NCBI GenBank assembly: GCA_012103315.1
Contig: WLWZ01000010.1
Span: 104,397 to 168,396 of the forward strand
Source: Alphaproteobacteria bacterium
GTDB taxonomy: Bacteria; Pseudomonadota; Alphaproteobacteria; MPNO01; UBA2964
Length of the DNA stretch: 64,000 bases
Reading direction: 5' to 3'
In this document: one piece after another, positions 1 to 9,231 of the stretch
Layout of the letters: every line of letters begins with the position of its first letter
Numbering within the stretch: position 1 is the first letter of the stretch
Translations under genes and position numbers: made by a program
Notes under the pieces: generated by a model
Seen by the model: only the letters and a program-made list of their open reading frames with translations
The model's database searches: none
Told to the model about the DNA's origin: nothing

Positions 1-1715
1 ATGTCTTCAAAGGCTGCTTCCAAAACAAAGGCGGCAAGCGCTTTGCCTTTCTCAATGACTTGATTGGAGGCTAGAACGATGGCTGTTCCCGCCATACGCA
101 TCGAACGCCCCGCATGGGATCCGTTACCTGCCTTGGCGACGTCGGTGTTGCCCTGCTGGATGAGGACCTTGTCGAACGGAATTCTGAGCCAGTCGGCGGC
201 GACCTGGGCAAAGCTTGTCTCGTGACCCTGACCACTTGATTGGGTGCCCACAGCGACATGCACGCCGTCTGACAGGATGGAGACACAGGACCATTCCATT
301 GGCGCGCCGGAGGATGTTTCGATATAGGGCGCGATGCCGATACCACGTTTGAGACCGCGGGTTTCGGACTCTACTCGCCGAGTCTCAAAATTTGCGTAAT
401 CAGCTTTCTCCAACGCGATATCGAGGGTGCGTTTGAACTCTCCACTGTCATACAGCATGCCTTGGGGGTTCTCGTAGGGAAGTTGATCTGGGCGGATCAG
501 GTTCTTCCGCCGTAACTCGATGCGGTCAATGTCGAGTTCGCGGGCGGCGGTGTCGATCAACCGTTCGAGGGCGAAGACGCATTCTGGACGCCCCGCACTG
601 CGATAGGGGTTGGTCGGTGGCGTGTTGCTGACGACAGCACGTAGCCGTAGGGTCGCCGGTTCAATGTCATAGGGGCCGGTCGAGATGCCAGCGCCTTTGG
701 CCAATGGGGCAAAGGCGACAGTATACCCGCCTGCATTGCTGGTATTGCGCCCGCGCATCGCGAGAAATTTACCATCCTTATCGAGGGCCAATGACAGCTC
801 GCTAATGAGATCGCGGCCTTGCAAATCACTCAGCATGCATTCGCTGCGGTCAGCAGTCCATTTTACAGGGCGGTTGAGTGTTTTGGCCGCGTGGAGCAGG
901 AGTGGGAATTCAGGATAGACCCGATTTCTGGTGCCGTAATTGCCACCAACGTCGCCACACACCACGCGCATGCGCTCATCCGGGACTCCAGCGAGGAGCG
1001 CAAGCTCTGAACGATGACGGAGAGCGCCGCCGCCACCGGCGTAAAGCGAATAGCTATCGGTGTCCTGATTGTAGTTTGCCAGTGCCGCGCGGGGTTCCAT
1101 CGGCACACCGGTGACCCGTCCAACATTAACCGTGAGGTTGACTATACGATCGGCATTCCGGAAAGCTTCTTCGGTTGCATTTGGATCGCCAAGATCACTA
1201 TCGACGCAGAGGTTATTCTCCAGATTATCCCATAGAAGCTCTGATTGGTCGGCACGTGCGGTATTCGCATTGGCGTCCATAACCTCATAGGTTACGTCGA
1301 TGGCTTCAGCGGCATCACGTGCTTGTGCCAAAGTCTCGGCGATCACCATGACAACCGGTTCGCCAGCAAAATGAACCCGTTCTACGGGCAGCGGATATTG
1401 ATCGCGCGCATGCGGTAGTCCACCACCCGGTGCGAACAAGGTCGGGTCGGTTCTGGCGCTCGGAATAGGATTGTTTTGTAGTGGTAGGAGGTCGGCATCT
1501 TGCCAGTCTTTGCCCGTTAGAATGAGCAAAACCCCTGGCATTTTCTGTGCCCGTGAGCGATTAATTCCTTTTATTTGAGCGTGGGCATGTGTTGACCGAA
1601 GCACTGCGGCATAGGCTTGGTCCGGCATATTGCGATCATCGCTAAATTCCCCGGCACCGGTGATCAGGCGGAGGTCTTCATTGCGGACGATAGGCTGGCC
1701 AACATTCTTGGACAT
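1..1715 (-). CDS. Xanthine dehydrogenase/CoxL-family Mo-binding large subunit, C-terminus cut by window edge
   Basis: Reading the minus strand from ATG at 1715 gives about 571 uninterrupted codons to base 1. The protein begins MSKNVGQPIVRNEDL and carries the a/b hammerhead and Mo-binding domains of molybdenum hydroxylases. An active-site-like loop NPYRSAGRPE lies near residue 370 and resembles the form II (YRGAGR) type rather than the CO-oxidising VAYRCSFR loop. Family members hydroxylate aldehydes or N-heterocycles with FAD and 2Fe-2S partner subunits; these are not visible here and could lie beyond the left edge. The usual length is about 770 residues, so about a quarter is missing. It is divergent from the Mo reductase at 1838. 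The substrate cannot be assigned. Confidence 0.88.
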   Translation of the reverse strand, partial: MSKNVGQPIVRNEDLRLITGAGEFSDDRNMPDQAYAAVLRSTHAHAQIKGINRSRAQKMPGVLLILTGKDWQDADLLPLQNNPIPSARTDPTLFAPGGGLPHARDQYPLPVERVHFAGEPVVMVIAETLAQARDAAEAIDVTYEVMDANANTARADQSELLWDNLENNLCVDSDLGDPNATEEAFRNADRIVNLTVNVGRVTGVPMEPRAALANYNQDTDSYSLYAGGGGALRHRSELALLAGVPDERMRVVCGDVGGNYGTRNRVYPEFPLLLHAAKTLNRPVKWTADRSECMLSDLQGRDLISELSLALDKDGKFLAMRGRNTSNAGGYTVAFAPLAKGAGISTGPYDIEPATLRLRAVVSNTPPTNPYRSAGRPECVFALERLIDTAARELDIDRIELRRKNLIRPDQLPYENPQGMLYDSGEFKRTLDIALEKADYANFETRRVESETRGLKRGIGIAPYIETSSGAPMEWSCVSILSDGVHVAVGTQSSGQGHETSFAQVAADWLRIPFDKVLIQQGNTDVAKAGNGSHAGRSMRMAGTAIVLASNQVIEKGKALAAFVLEAAFED

Positions 1716-1837
1716 CGCGGTAAATTAGAGATTGCGAAAGCAGTGAGCAACTGATTGACGAAGACGGCTACATGTAAAAAGGTGCACTCCTCTGCCTTTC
1801 GCCCTAAAATCCTCTCTCCAGCAATGAGGATTTTCTG

Positions 1838-4144
1838 ATGGCGACTAAACTGTTCCGCAATTCATCACATTGGGGCGCTTATCTGGCAGAGGTTGAAGAC
1901 GGCCGGGTGACCGGCGTTCAGCCATTCGAAGAAGACCCCAACCCGTCACCGATGCTGGAATCTATACCGCATTCGGTTCATACCGAGACGCGCGTTGCGC
2001 GACCTTTTGTCCGCGAAGGCTGGCTCAAAAACGGTCCGGGCAATGGTGAAGGCCGCGGGCGCGAGCCGTTTGTACCGGTCAGCTGGGAAAAGGCCTACGA
2101 CCTGGTTGCCGGTGAGCTAAAGCGCGTCAAAGAGACTTATAGCAATGATGCGATCCTTGGCGGCTCCTATGGTTGGTCGAGTGCCGGAACGTTCCATCAC
2201 GCGCGTATGCTGGTGAGGAAGTTTCTGTTCGCGGCCGGAGGCTGTGTCGATCAATCGTCGAATTACAGTTTTGGTGCGGCCATGGCCTTTGTGCCGCATG
2301 TCGCGGGCGATATGCGCTCGGTTACCGGGCCGCTGACCTCGTGGTCGGCGGTGGAACGGCACGCCAAGAACCTCGTCGTCTTTGGTGGGATCAATCCCAA
2401 GAACACCCAGGCAGCACGCGGCGGCAATGTTGCGCACGAATTTTTGCCCTCCATGAAGAAGCTGGCAGCAGCAAGGGTAGATGTCATCAATGTCAGCCCG
2501 TGCCGTGACGATGCGCCAGAATTTTTAGATCCAACTTGGATCGCCATCCGGCCAAACACTGATACCGCAATGATGCTGGCGTTGGCTCATACGCTGATTG
2601 TTGAAGATCTGCATGATGCAGATTTCCTGGAGAATTACTGCGAAGGTTTTGATCGCGTAAGCCCTTACTTGATGGGTGAAACAGATGGTCAGCCAAAGGA
2701 TGCGGATTGGGCGGCAGCGATAACCGGTATTGATGCTGATGTATTGCGTAAGCTTGCTCGTCAGATGGCTTCCGGCCGCACGATGATGTCGGCAACTTGG
2801 TCATTGCAGCGCGGTGATCATGGTGAACAACCCTACTGGGCATTGATCTTGCTGGCGAGCGTTCTCGGGCATATTGGGTTGCCCGGTGGTGGATACACGT
2901 TTGGCTATGGCTCGACCGGTGGCATGGGCAATGCCCCGCCCTTGTTCCGTCCGCCATCGATGAGTGCGGGCCGTAACCCGACTAACTATGCCATTCCCGC
3001 GGCACGGATCACCGATGCCTTGCTTAATCCGGGTGATGTAATCGATTACAACGGCAAGAAAATCACGCTGCCCGATATAAAGATGATCTATTGGTGCGGT
3101 GGTAACCCGTTCCATCATCATCAGGATCTCAATCGGTTGCGGCAAGGTTGGCAACGACCGGAAACAGTGATCGTGCATGAGCCTTGGTGGACAGCAACAG
3201 CCCGCCATGCCGATATCGTGCTTCCGGCCACCACGTCGCTTGAGCGCAATGATTTTGGTTCAGCGGCGCGGGACCCTTACCTCGTTGTTATGGAAAAAGC
3301 GATTGAGCCGGTCGGGGAATCGAAGAACGATTTCGATATCCTGGTCGAGTTGTCAAAACGCCTCGGCTGTGAAGAAGAGTTTACCGAAGGCCGCGACGAG
3401 GATGCCTGGCTACGATTTTTATATGAAAGCTGCCGTGAAGGTGCCAAGACCAATGAAGCGGCAATGCCCGACTTTGATACATTTTGGGAAAAGGGTTCGT
3501 TTAAAATTCCAGACCGCGAAGATGAGTACACACTTTTCACAGATTTCCGTGAAGACCCTGTGGCAAATCGGCTGAAAACCAAATCTGGAAAGTTTGAGCT
3601 CTATTCGACCAAGATTGAAAAGTTTGGCTATGACGATTGCCCGCCGCATGTGACGTGGATGGAACCGGCGGAATGGCTTGGCTCAGAAAAGACGGCTGAC
3701 TATCCGCTGCATATGATGTCGAGCCAGCCGAAAGACCGACTTCATAGTCAGATGGATGACGGTCCAGTGAGTGGTGCCTCTAAAGTGTCTGGTCGTGAAC
3801 CGGTTGAGATTAATCCGGAGGATGCTGCGGCACGTGGGATTGTCGCCGGAGATTTGGTCAGAGTGTTTAATGATCGGGGTGCGTGTCTTGCTGGGGCCGT
3901 GATCAATGATGATATCAGGCCAAGCGTCATCCGGTTGTCGGCGGGGGCCTGGTACGACTCTGATGGTGGTGCGCCTGGTGCACTGGAAATTCATGGTAAC
4001 CCAAACGTGCTGACCCGCGACAAGGCAACTTCAAAGGTTGGACAGGCTCCGACCTCCACCACAGCGCTGGTTGAAATCGAAAAACATGACGAAGCTGCAC
4101 CCGATATTAATGTCTCACGGGCACCAGAAGTGGTCTCTGCCTAA
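1838..4144 (+). CDS. Molybdopterin oxidoreductase of the DMSO/TMAO/biotin sulfoxide reductase family
   Basis: The protein has 768 residues, the usual length for BisC/TorA/DorA enzymes, which reduce S- or N-oxides with a bis-MGD molybdenum cofactor. It opens with a BisC-like N-terminus (NSSHWGAYLAEV). GGSYGWSSAGTFHH (residues 108-121) matches the family segment that supplies the serine ligand to Mo; S115 aligns with it. MIYWCGGNPFHHHQDLNRL and the C-terminal dinucleotide-binding domain (HMMSSQPKDRLHSQ) also fit. There is no N-terminal 4Fe-4S cysteine motif, as expected for this branch, and no Tat signal, so it should be cytoplasmic like BisC. Repair of oxidised biotin or methionine, or reduction of a small sulfoxide, are all possible. 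Confidence 0.9.
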   Translation: MATKLFRNSSHWGAYLAEVEDGRVTGVQPFEEDPNPSPMLESIPHSVHTETRVARPFVREGWLKNGPGNGEGRGREPFVPVSWEKAYDLVAGELKRVKETYSNDAILGGSYGWSSAGTFHHARMLVRKFLFAAGGCVDQSSNYSFGAAMAFVPHVAGDMRSVTGPLTSWSAVERHAKNLVVFGGINPKNTQAARGGNVAHEFLPSMKKLAAARVDVINVSPCRDDAPEFLDPTWIAIRPNTDTAMMLALAHTLIVEDLHDADFLENYCEGFDRVSPYLMGETDGQPKDADWAAAITGIDADVLRKLARQMASGRTMMSATWSLQRGDHGEQPYWALILLASVLGHIGLPGGGYTFGYGSTGGMGNAPPLFRPPSMSAGRNPTNYAIPAARITDALLNPGDVIDYNGKKITLPDIKMIYWCGGNPFHHHQDLNRLRQGWQRPETVIVHEPWWTATARHADIVLPATTSLERNDFGSAARDPYLVVMEKAIEPVGESKNDFDILVELSKRLGCEEEFTEGRDEDAWLRFLYESCREGAKTNEAAMPDFDTFWEKGSFKIPDREDEYTLFTDFREDPVANRLKTKSGKFELYSTKIEKFGYDDCPPHVTWMEPAEWLGSEKTADYPLHMMSSQPKDRLHSQMDDGPVSGASKVSGREPVEINPEDAAARGIVAGDLVRVFNDRGACLAGAVINDDIRPSVIRLSAGAWYDSDGGAPGALEIHGNPNVLTRDKATSKVGQAPTSTTALVEIEKHDEAAPDINVSRAPEVVSA

Positions 4145-4516
4145 GTGCAAATTTAGTAAATTAAAAGGAGATTATGAGCGGATTTAGCCTCATCTGTTAC
4201 GGCTTAATTCGGTAACAAATTCGTCATATCTCGTCGATTCGACGTGACTTGCTTGTTCCGTGATTGTGGAAAAAACAAATATAACGAAATAAAAACAATA
4301 CTTTAACCCATTGTTCATCTCCAATCGAATTTCTTCACTAAAATTGTGGCCATGCTATAGTTAACGGGCCGGAATGCGATCAGGTGGTGGGTGAGGCTGT
4401 CTGATTGGTTTGCCTTTCGTCAGGTCGGAGGGCGCGTGTTTCGGGGCTAGTGACCGTTTGGCGCTAAGACTGAATACAGATGAGTGCCGATCGGTCCCGG
4501 AAGGGGAGACAGGGCT
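4145..4516. other. Long AT-rich intergenic region with a mini-ORF and a short palindrome
   Basis: No ordinary gene is visible between the Mo reductase and the symporter. A 13-codon reading frame (4174-4215, MSGFSLICYGLIR) follows an AAAAGGAG sequence, with spacing somewhat short for a good Shine-Dalgarno site. A perfect palindrome CGTCGA-T-TCGACG lies at 4232-4244 and could be an operator. From about 4260 to 4345 the DNA is markedly AT-rich, where a symporter promoter would be expected, but I cannot name clear -35/-10 boxes. Confidence 0.4.
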
Positions 4517-6490
4517 TTGAGTACGAAAGTCATTTGGTTATTTACCTTTGTGGCCCTCTATTGGGCTTATTGTATTTATTGGGGCGTCAGAGGCGCCCAG
4601 ATGGCACGCACCGCAGGTGATTACTTTATCGCCGGTCGAAGCATCTCAATGTGGGTGTTTGTGCTTGCCGCAACCGCAACATCATTTTCTGGCTGGACGT
4701 TTATGGGACATCCTGGCCTCGTCTATCGCGACGGGTTCCAGTACGCCTATGCATCGTTCTACGCCATAACCATTCCCTTTACAGGGGTGATGTTTCTGAA
4801 ACGCCAGTGGATGCTGGGCAAACGTTTCGGGTATGTGACGCCAGGGGAAATGTTCTCAGATTACTTCCGGGGCGATTTTATCCGAATTCTAACGGTAATC
4901 GTCGCGCTGCTATTCTCCATTCCTTATCTTGGGTTGCAGCTAAGGGCGTCTGGCTTCCTGTTTAACGTTCTGACCGATAGTTATGTCGCCGTTAACGTTG
5001 GTATGTGGGTGCTATCCGCCGTTGTGTTCATATATGTGGCTTCAGGTGGATTACGCTCGGTGGCCTATGTGGACACGTTACAATGTGTCCTGCTGGCTAT
5101 CGGTATCATCATAACCGGTATTATTGCGCTTAATCTTGCCGGCGGTTGGGAGTCGTTGAATGCTGGACTGGCCAAGCTTGGCGCGTCGACCATTGGTAAG
5201 TGGGGAACCACGAAGGGGTTAGGAGGTGGTGATTATAACGCCTACTTTGCTGTTCCTGGGGTTATCCAGTTTACCGCGGGTCTCGGAAAGGAAACGCCGG
5301 TTGGTGGTCTTTGGACCGGGATCATGATCCTGACCTACATGTTTGCGCTTATGGGCATTCATTCTGCCCCGGCATTTTCGATGTGGGCGTTCTCCAACAG
5401 CAACCCTAAACCTTTTGCACCGCAGCAGGTCTGGGCCTCTTCCTTCGGAATTGGTCTTATTTTGTTCCTGTTTACGGCGTTTCAGGGCATGGGAGCCCAT
5501 CTGTTGGGCGCAAATGGTGCGGTTACGCAAGCGGAGATCGGTATTGCTAACGTTCTACCGGATCTAACGGACAATAAGCAGGGTGGACTCGTACCGCATT
5601 ACTTTAACCAGCTTGGGGACACAGCGCCCTGGTTGGTTGGTTTGCTGGCGGTCTGTGCGTTGGCAGCAATGCAGTCTACGGGGGCAGCCTATATGTCCAC
5701 TGCTGGCGGCATGTTGACCCGTGACCTCTATAAGCGATACCTCAACCCGAATGCATCGCATGAAACCCAAAAACTGTTTGGGCGAATTGGTGTTGCTTTC
5801 ATCGTGTTGTCCGCGCTTACAGTGGCGACCTACTCAGCCGATGCGCTTGTGTTGTTAGGAGGTCTGGCTGTTGCCTTCGGGTTCCAGATGTGGCCATCGC
5901 TAGCATCAGTGTGCTGGTTTCCGTGGATTACCCGTCAAGGGGCGACCTGGGGACTACTCGCCGGTATCCTCGGTGTCATCTTTACCGAAAACTTTGGCGC
6001 GTCGATTGCCCTGTTCTTTGGGATTGAGTTGGGTTGGGGCCGCTGGCCTTGGACCATTCATTCCGCCGGTTGGGGTATGATCTGCAATCTCGCAGTTCTC
6101 ATCCCAGTCTCGTTCATGACTCAGGACGAAGGTGAGAGAGAGCATCGCATGAAGTATCATAACTTCCTGCGGGAGCACGCTTCGCTTGGTGCTGACAAGA
6201 AGAAACTCGTTCCGGTGGCGTGGGGTATCACGCTGGCGTGGCTGTTCTTCGGCGTCGGACCTGGTGCTGTGATCGGTAACGACATCTTTGGAGCACCAAA
6301 TGCTGGTGTTGATGGCTGGACCTTTGGCATCCCATCGATCTGGGCATGGCAAATCATTTTCTGGGCACTTGGCGTGTTCATGATGTGGTTCTTGGCCTAC
6401 AAGATGGAAATGTCCACAGTTCCGGAAAAGGATGTTGTGGCCTTAACTGACGATATCGGTGATGCCGCTGAGCCTGCTCAGGGCGAATAA
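4517..6490 (+). CDS. Sodium:solute symporter family (SSS/SLC5) permease
   Basis: This is an integral membrane protein of about 657 residues with 13 or more hydrophobic segments. Family signatures include TATSFSGWTFMGHPG in the second helix region, the GYVTPGEMF segment and ASGGLRSVAYVDTLQ. SSS proteins import sugars, amino acids, carboxylates or vitamins with Na+; the substrate is not deducible here. I chose TTG at 4517 because AAGGGGAG at 4501-4508 sits upstream at a normal distance and the product then starts MSTKVIW just before helix 1. An in-frame GTG at 4484 would add 11 residues. It is longer than the typical 480-550 residues, mainly through hydrophobic C-terminal segments. A strong terminator follows. 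Confidence 0.88.
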   Translation: MSTKVIWLFTFVALYWAYCIYWGVRGAQMARTAGDYFIAGRSISMWVFVLAATATSFSGWTFMGHPGLVYRDGFQYAYASFYAITIPFTGVMFLKRQWMLGKRFGYVTPGEMFSDYFRGDFIRILTVIVALLFSIPYLGLQLRASGFLFNVLTDSYVAVNVGMWVLSAVVFIYVASGGLRSVAYVDTLQCVLLAIGIIITGIIALNLAGGWESLNAGLAKLGASTIGKWGTTKGLGGGDYNAYFAVPGVIQFTAGLGKETPVGGLWTGIMILTYMFALMGIHSAPAFSMWAFSNSNPKPFAPQQVWASSFGIGLILFLFTAFQGMGAHLLGANGAVTQAEIGIANVLPDLTDNKQGGLVPHYFNQLGDTAPWLVGLLAVCALAAMQSTGAAYMSTAGGMLTRDLYKRYLNPNASHETQKLFGRIGVAFIVLSALTVATYSADALVLLGGLAVAFGFQMWPSLASVCWFPWITRQGATWGLLAGILGVIFTENFGASIALFFGIELGWGRWPWTIHSAGWGMICNLAVLIPVSFMTQDEGEREHRMKYHNFLREHASLGADKKKLVPVAWGITLAWLFFGVGPGAVIGNDIFGAPNAGVDGWTFGIPSIWAWQIIFWALGVFMMWFLAYKMEMSTVPEKDVVALTDDIGDAAEPAQGE

Positions 6491-6529
6491 TCGACGATAT
6501 CAGGACCATTACGGTCTTATGAGACCGAG

Positions 6530-6560
6530 CGGGGGAAGGGCAATGCCCTTCCCCCGTTTC
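6530..6560 (+). terminator. Rho-independent terminator after the symporter
   Basis: A perfect 12-bp stem (CGGGGGAAGGGC at 6530-6541, complement at 6545-6556) with a 3-base AAT loop is followed by TTTC. It ends the symporter transcript before the small membrane protein gene. Confidence 0.85.
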
Positions 6561-6612
6561 GTATCTGAGTTATAAAGAACCAAACGAATTACCGCAGAAT
6601 AGAGCAGGGACA

Positions 6613-6852
6613 ATGGAGACGCTGGCATCGCCAGAATATTTTTGGGTCTGGGCGCTGTTATTGACAGGCGCGTTATTTTACCCGGTGCGACAGCTCATCT
6701 GGGTTATGCAGGTTCGCCGTGCTGAACGTGACGACAATCAGGATGAGGAACGCCGAACGGCTTTAAAGAAGCGGGCGACAGTAACGTCGATCCTATTGTG
6801 CTCTTTGTTTTCTTTTTTCTATAGCCACCACCTGTTTACGAGTATCCCGTGA
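6613..6852 (+). CDS. Small two-helix membrane protein, unknown
   Basis: 79 residues with two hydrophobic stretches (about 9-30 and 56-76) separated by a charged segment rich in Arg, Asp and Glu. ATG at 6613 follows GAGCAGGG. The stop overlaps the GTG start of the TPR gene by four bases, so the two are translationally coupled and probably work together. I recognise no family. Confidence 0.65.
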   Translation: METLASPEYFWVWALLLTGALFYPVRQLIWVMQVRRAERDDNQDEERRTALKKRATVTSILLCSLFSFFYSHHLFTSIP

Positions 6853-7460
6853 ACCCCCGTGTTTTAAGGCGTTTTATTATCTTGATGGCGATTGCGACTG
6901 TCGTTGCCTTCAGCGTTTGGGGGGTGGTTCGCATGATGACCGAGCAGGAACCAGGCGATTATCACACGAGAGCTGGAGACATTCTTCTTTCCGATAAGAA
7001 GTTCGACAAAGCGTTAGCGAGTTTCAATGACGCTTTAAAGGAGATGCCAAACCATCGTGGGGCAATAATGGGTCGTGCGATTGTGTTTATGCAGTCCGGC
7101 AAAATTCGTGAGGCAAATGCTGAGTTGACCTACCTCATTAAGTTTCTGACCAAATCACTAAAACCAGATGACCCTACCGGACGCGGTGTGTTGGCTGCCG
7201 CCTACGCTAATCGCGGTATCCTTAAAGACCGGCAAGGTAAATATAAAGAAGCGTTGGCAGATTATATCGAGGCGCTTAAGACGGATGAGGAAGTGGTTGA
7301 AGGTCCGGGGGTAATCGACAAAATTCTCTATAGCTCGGGCCGTACATCGACGGTTCGCAAGCGAGCACAATATATTTACAAGCAATTGCAACGACCGCCC
7401 GAAAAGCGATTGTTAAAAATACCAGAGCTGGACGCACAGCAACGGATGCACAAACCGTAA
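6849..7460 (+). CDS. Membrane-anchored TPR protein
   Basis: 203 residues. An N-terminal hydrophobic helix (about 9-28) is followed by tetratricopeptide units: residues 37-70 (DYHTRAGDILLSDKKFDKAL), about 71-100, and 115-150 (AYANRGILKDRQGKYKEALA). The TPR part should face the periplasm as a protein-protein interaction scaffold. It starts with GTG overlapping the preceding small membrane protein gene, and that coupling is the only clue to a partner. It ends 8 bases from a convergent small membrane protein gene. The TPR fold is confident; the role is unknown. Confidence 0.75.
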   Translation: MNPRVLRRFIILMAIATVVAFSVWGVVRMMTEQEPGDYHTRAGDILLSDKKFDKALASFNDALKEMPNHRGAIMGRAIVFMQSGKIREANAELTYLIKFLTKSLKPDDPTGRGVLAAAYANRGILKDRQGKYKEALADYIEALKTDEEVVEGPGVIDKILYSSGRTSTVRKRAQYIYKQLQRPPEKRLLKIPELDAQQRMHKP

Positions 7461-7468
7461 CGCTGCGC

Positions 7469-7678
7469 CTAGAACTTAACGACACCGAGGACGTCCTGAA
7501 ACAGGACAAGAAAGAAAAACACCGCCGCGATACAGCCAAATAGCAGGTGGCCGAAATCGGTATTTCCATCGGGGTTGCGCGCGCGGACGCCCTTCCAGGC
7601 GATAAAACCGGTCACCGCTAGAAATATGATGTTTACCGGCATTTCGAGCTGCGGCGATAGATCAAGAAATTCAAGCAT
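7469..7678 (-). CDS. Small membrane protein with two helices, unknown
   Basis: 69 residues with two hydrophobic segments (about 14-30 and 45-66) joined by a short loop VRARNPDGNTDFGH. It reads MLEFLDLSPQLEMPVNIIFL. It may represent the N-terminal piece of a rhomboid-like or other small integral protein, but I see no catalytic motif. It lies downstream of the gene at 7717 on the same strand. No family is recognised. Confidence 0.5.
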   Translation of the reverse strand: MLEFLDLSPQLEMPVNIIFLAVTGFIAWKGVRARNPDGNTDFGHLLFGCIAAVFFFLVLFQDVLGVVKF

Positions 7679-7716
7679 GGCACCAGTATACGGCTTTGTA
7701 GGCTGGCCATAAAGGC

Positions 7717-8199
7717 TCAGGGTGTCGGGATTGGCCCCTGGTTTATGTTCTTTATCGTTTCATCGGAGAAATATGGCGGCAAAATCTGGCTGGTTTGTGC
7801 TGTTGTTAAATGGCTCAACCAAATTCCACCACCAAGACAAAATACAATCACGGCAGCCGCGCCGCAAAATCGTTTTGCGCCATCAGGGACGACGTTTCGG
7901 AATTCAGGATCATAGCGATGGTAGATAGTGTCAGCGTCATTTAGCATACCTGCTGCGTCCAGCCCGTGGATGTGTCGGGCATAGTGTCGCGCCCAAATCG
8001 GTACCTGATTATGGAGCATGTAGGTGCCGAAAATCTCATCGCTTTCATCAGTGGGAATGTCCGTGCCGAACCAGTCTCGGTAGGCGAGCTGTAGGAGTTG
8101 AAATTCCCCGATTTGCAATAAATTGGCGGCGCGCGCGATTTCGGCACGCTCAGGGTGTTCGTCGTGCTCCGGGTTAAGCAGTGTTTTTAACAGGCCCAT
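7717..8199 (-). CDS. Hypothetical protein with one C-terminal membrane helix
   Basis: 160 residues. The N-terminal two thirds are soluble and rich in His, Asp and Tyr (PIWARHYARHIHGLD, DTIYHRYDPEF). A single hydrophobic segment at about 110-130 (GAAAVIVFCLGGGIWLSHL) is followed by a short polar tail. This is a tail-anchored or single-pass topology. ATG at 8199 lies near an AGGTAAG sequence. I recognise no family and infer no function. Confidence 0.55.
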   Translation of the reverse strand: MGLLKTLLNPEHDEHPERAEIARAANLLQIGEFQLLQLAYRDWFGTDIPTDESDEIFGTYMLHNQVPIWARHYARHIHGLDAAGMLNDADTIYHRYDPEFRNVVPDGAKRFCGAAAVIVFCLGGGIWLSHLTTAQTSQILPPYFSDETIKNINQGPIPTP

Positions 8200-8283
8200 C
8201 GCGGGCTTACCTTGGTTATGCCCTTAGGATACCAAACTACAATGGCAGTTGCAGGTTACTGACGCCAACGAAAATGAAGAATG

Positions 8284-8751
8284 TTAGAGCTGTTCAGAGT
8301 CTTCAATAGTTGAGTTTGTTTCGCCCTTGCCGTCATGCTTCTCGGCAAATTTAATGACCCGTTCAAAGAACGTGAAGAACTGATTGAACGCTTCTTTTCG
8401 CTCGGCGCGTCGTTCCTGCCGGCGTTCAACCCGTTTCTTTTCAAGTTGCTCCGGTGTTGCAGAGGGCATTTGTGTCGCGTTGCCACTGCCGGCACACACC
8501 ATATGTTCGTCACGGACCTTGCACATTGTGATGACGCCGGTTTTTCGGTCTAGCGTCCAGCTCGCGCCATTCTCGATCTTGATAATTTCGTAGCGCGGTG
8601 CTGACACGGATTTCTCCGCGTTGCCTTTTGCGGCCTGAACCGGTTTCACAGCGGCATCAGGCAATACAAGGGCGGCGACCACGATAGCGATCGCGACCAG
8701 TCCGCTACCGGTTAAAATTGCTTTACCTAAATAAGCGTTGTTCGGGGACAT
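8284..8751 (-). CDS. Hypothetical anchored protein with a charged coiled-coil tail
   Basis: 155 residues when started at ATG 8751, preceded by TATGGAGATT; an in-frame ATG at 8799 lacks a better ribosome site. Residues 10-32 are hydrophobic (a signal anchor). The middle contains NGASWTLDRKTGVITMCKV and DEHMVCAGSG, a short beta-rich motif with two cysteines. The C-terminus (about 90-140) is strongly charged and likely coiled coil (EQLEKKRVERRQERRAERKE). It is probably a periplasmic, membrane-tethered protein. No family name can be supported. Confidence 0.6.
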   Translation of the reverse strand: MSPNNAYLGKAILTGSGLVAIAIVVAALVLPDAAVKPVQAAKGNAEKSVSAPRYEIIKIENGASWTLDRKTGVITMCKVRDEHMVCAGSGNATQMPSATPEQLEKKRVERRQERRAERKEAFNQFFTFFERVIKFAEKHDGKGETNSTIEDSEQL

Positions 8752-8916
8752 CCATAAATCTCCATAAATACCTAGCCACGATGTACCCCCACACATCATT
8801 GCTTGCGTTAAGGCAGATATAGGTCGAAGAAAATCAAATTCAACGGATATTAATCATAGCGATTTTGTGACAGTCTATGACAATCTTGTGAAATTACGGT
8901 TCAGAGAGGAATTTCA

Positions 8917-9231
8917 ATGCTTTATATGTGCTACGGGGTAGACGGTGCGGACGGAGCTGCGCGACGGGAAACGTCTCGTGAGGAGCATTTTGCGTATTTG
9001 AAGGCAAATGAAGGAATTTTGGTCCTTGGCGGCGCGACCTTGGCGGATGACAACGATGATCGGGTAGGAAGTTGCCTAATTATCAACGTTCCTAATCGGG
9101 CAGCCGCTGATGCCTTCGCCGATGGCGAACCCCTACGGAAAGCTGGCGTGTTTGAATCTTACACGGTGGTTCGGATGCGTCGCGGCCAGTGGAACCCGGC
9201 CGCTGCCCCTGCAACCGCTGAAGGTGATTAG
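8917..9231 (+). CDS. YCII-related domain protein
   Basis: 104 residues. The MLYMCYG strand, SREEHFAYLKAN helix and ADGEPLRKAGVFESYTVVRM region match the YciI/YCII ferredoxin-like fold, with the His and Asp typical of the family's putative active site. Family members are small proteins of unclear enzymology, sometimes fused to or next to dioxygenases. ATG at 8917 follows AGAGAGGAA. The stop overlaps the end of the convergent protease gene by four bases. Confidence 0.8.
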   Translation: MLYMCYGVDGADGAARRETSREEHFAYLKANEGILVLGGATLADDNDDRVGSCLIINVPNRAAADAFADGEPLRKAGVFESYTVVRMRRGQWNPAAAPATAEGD

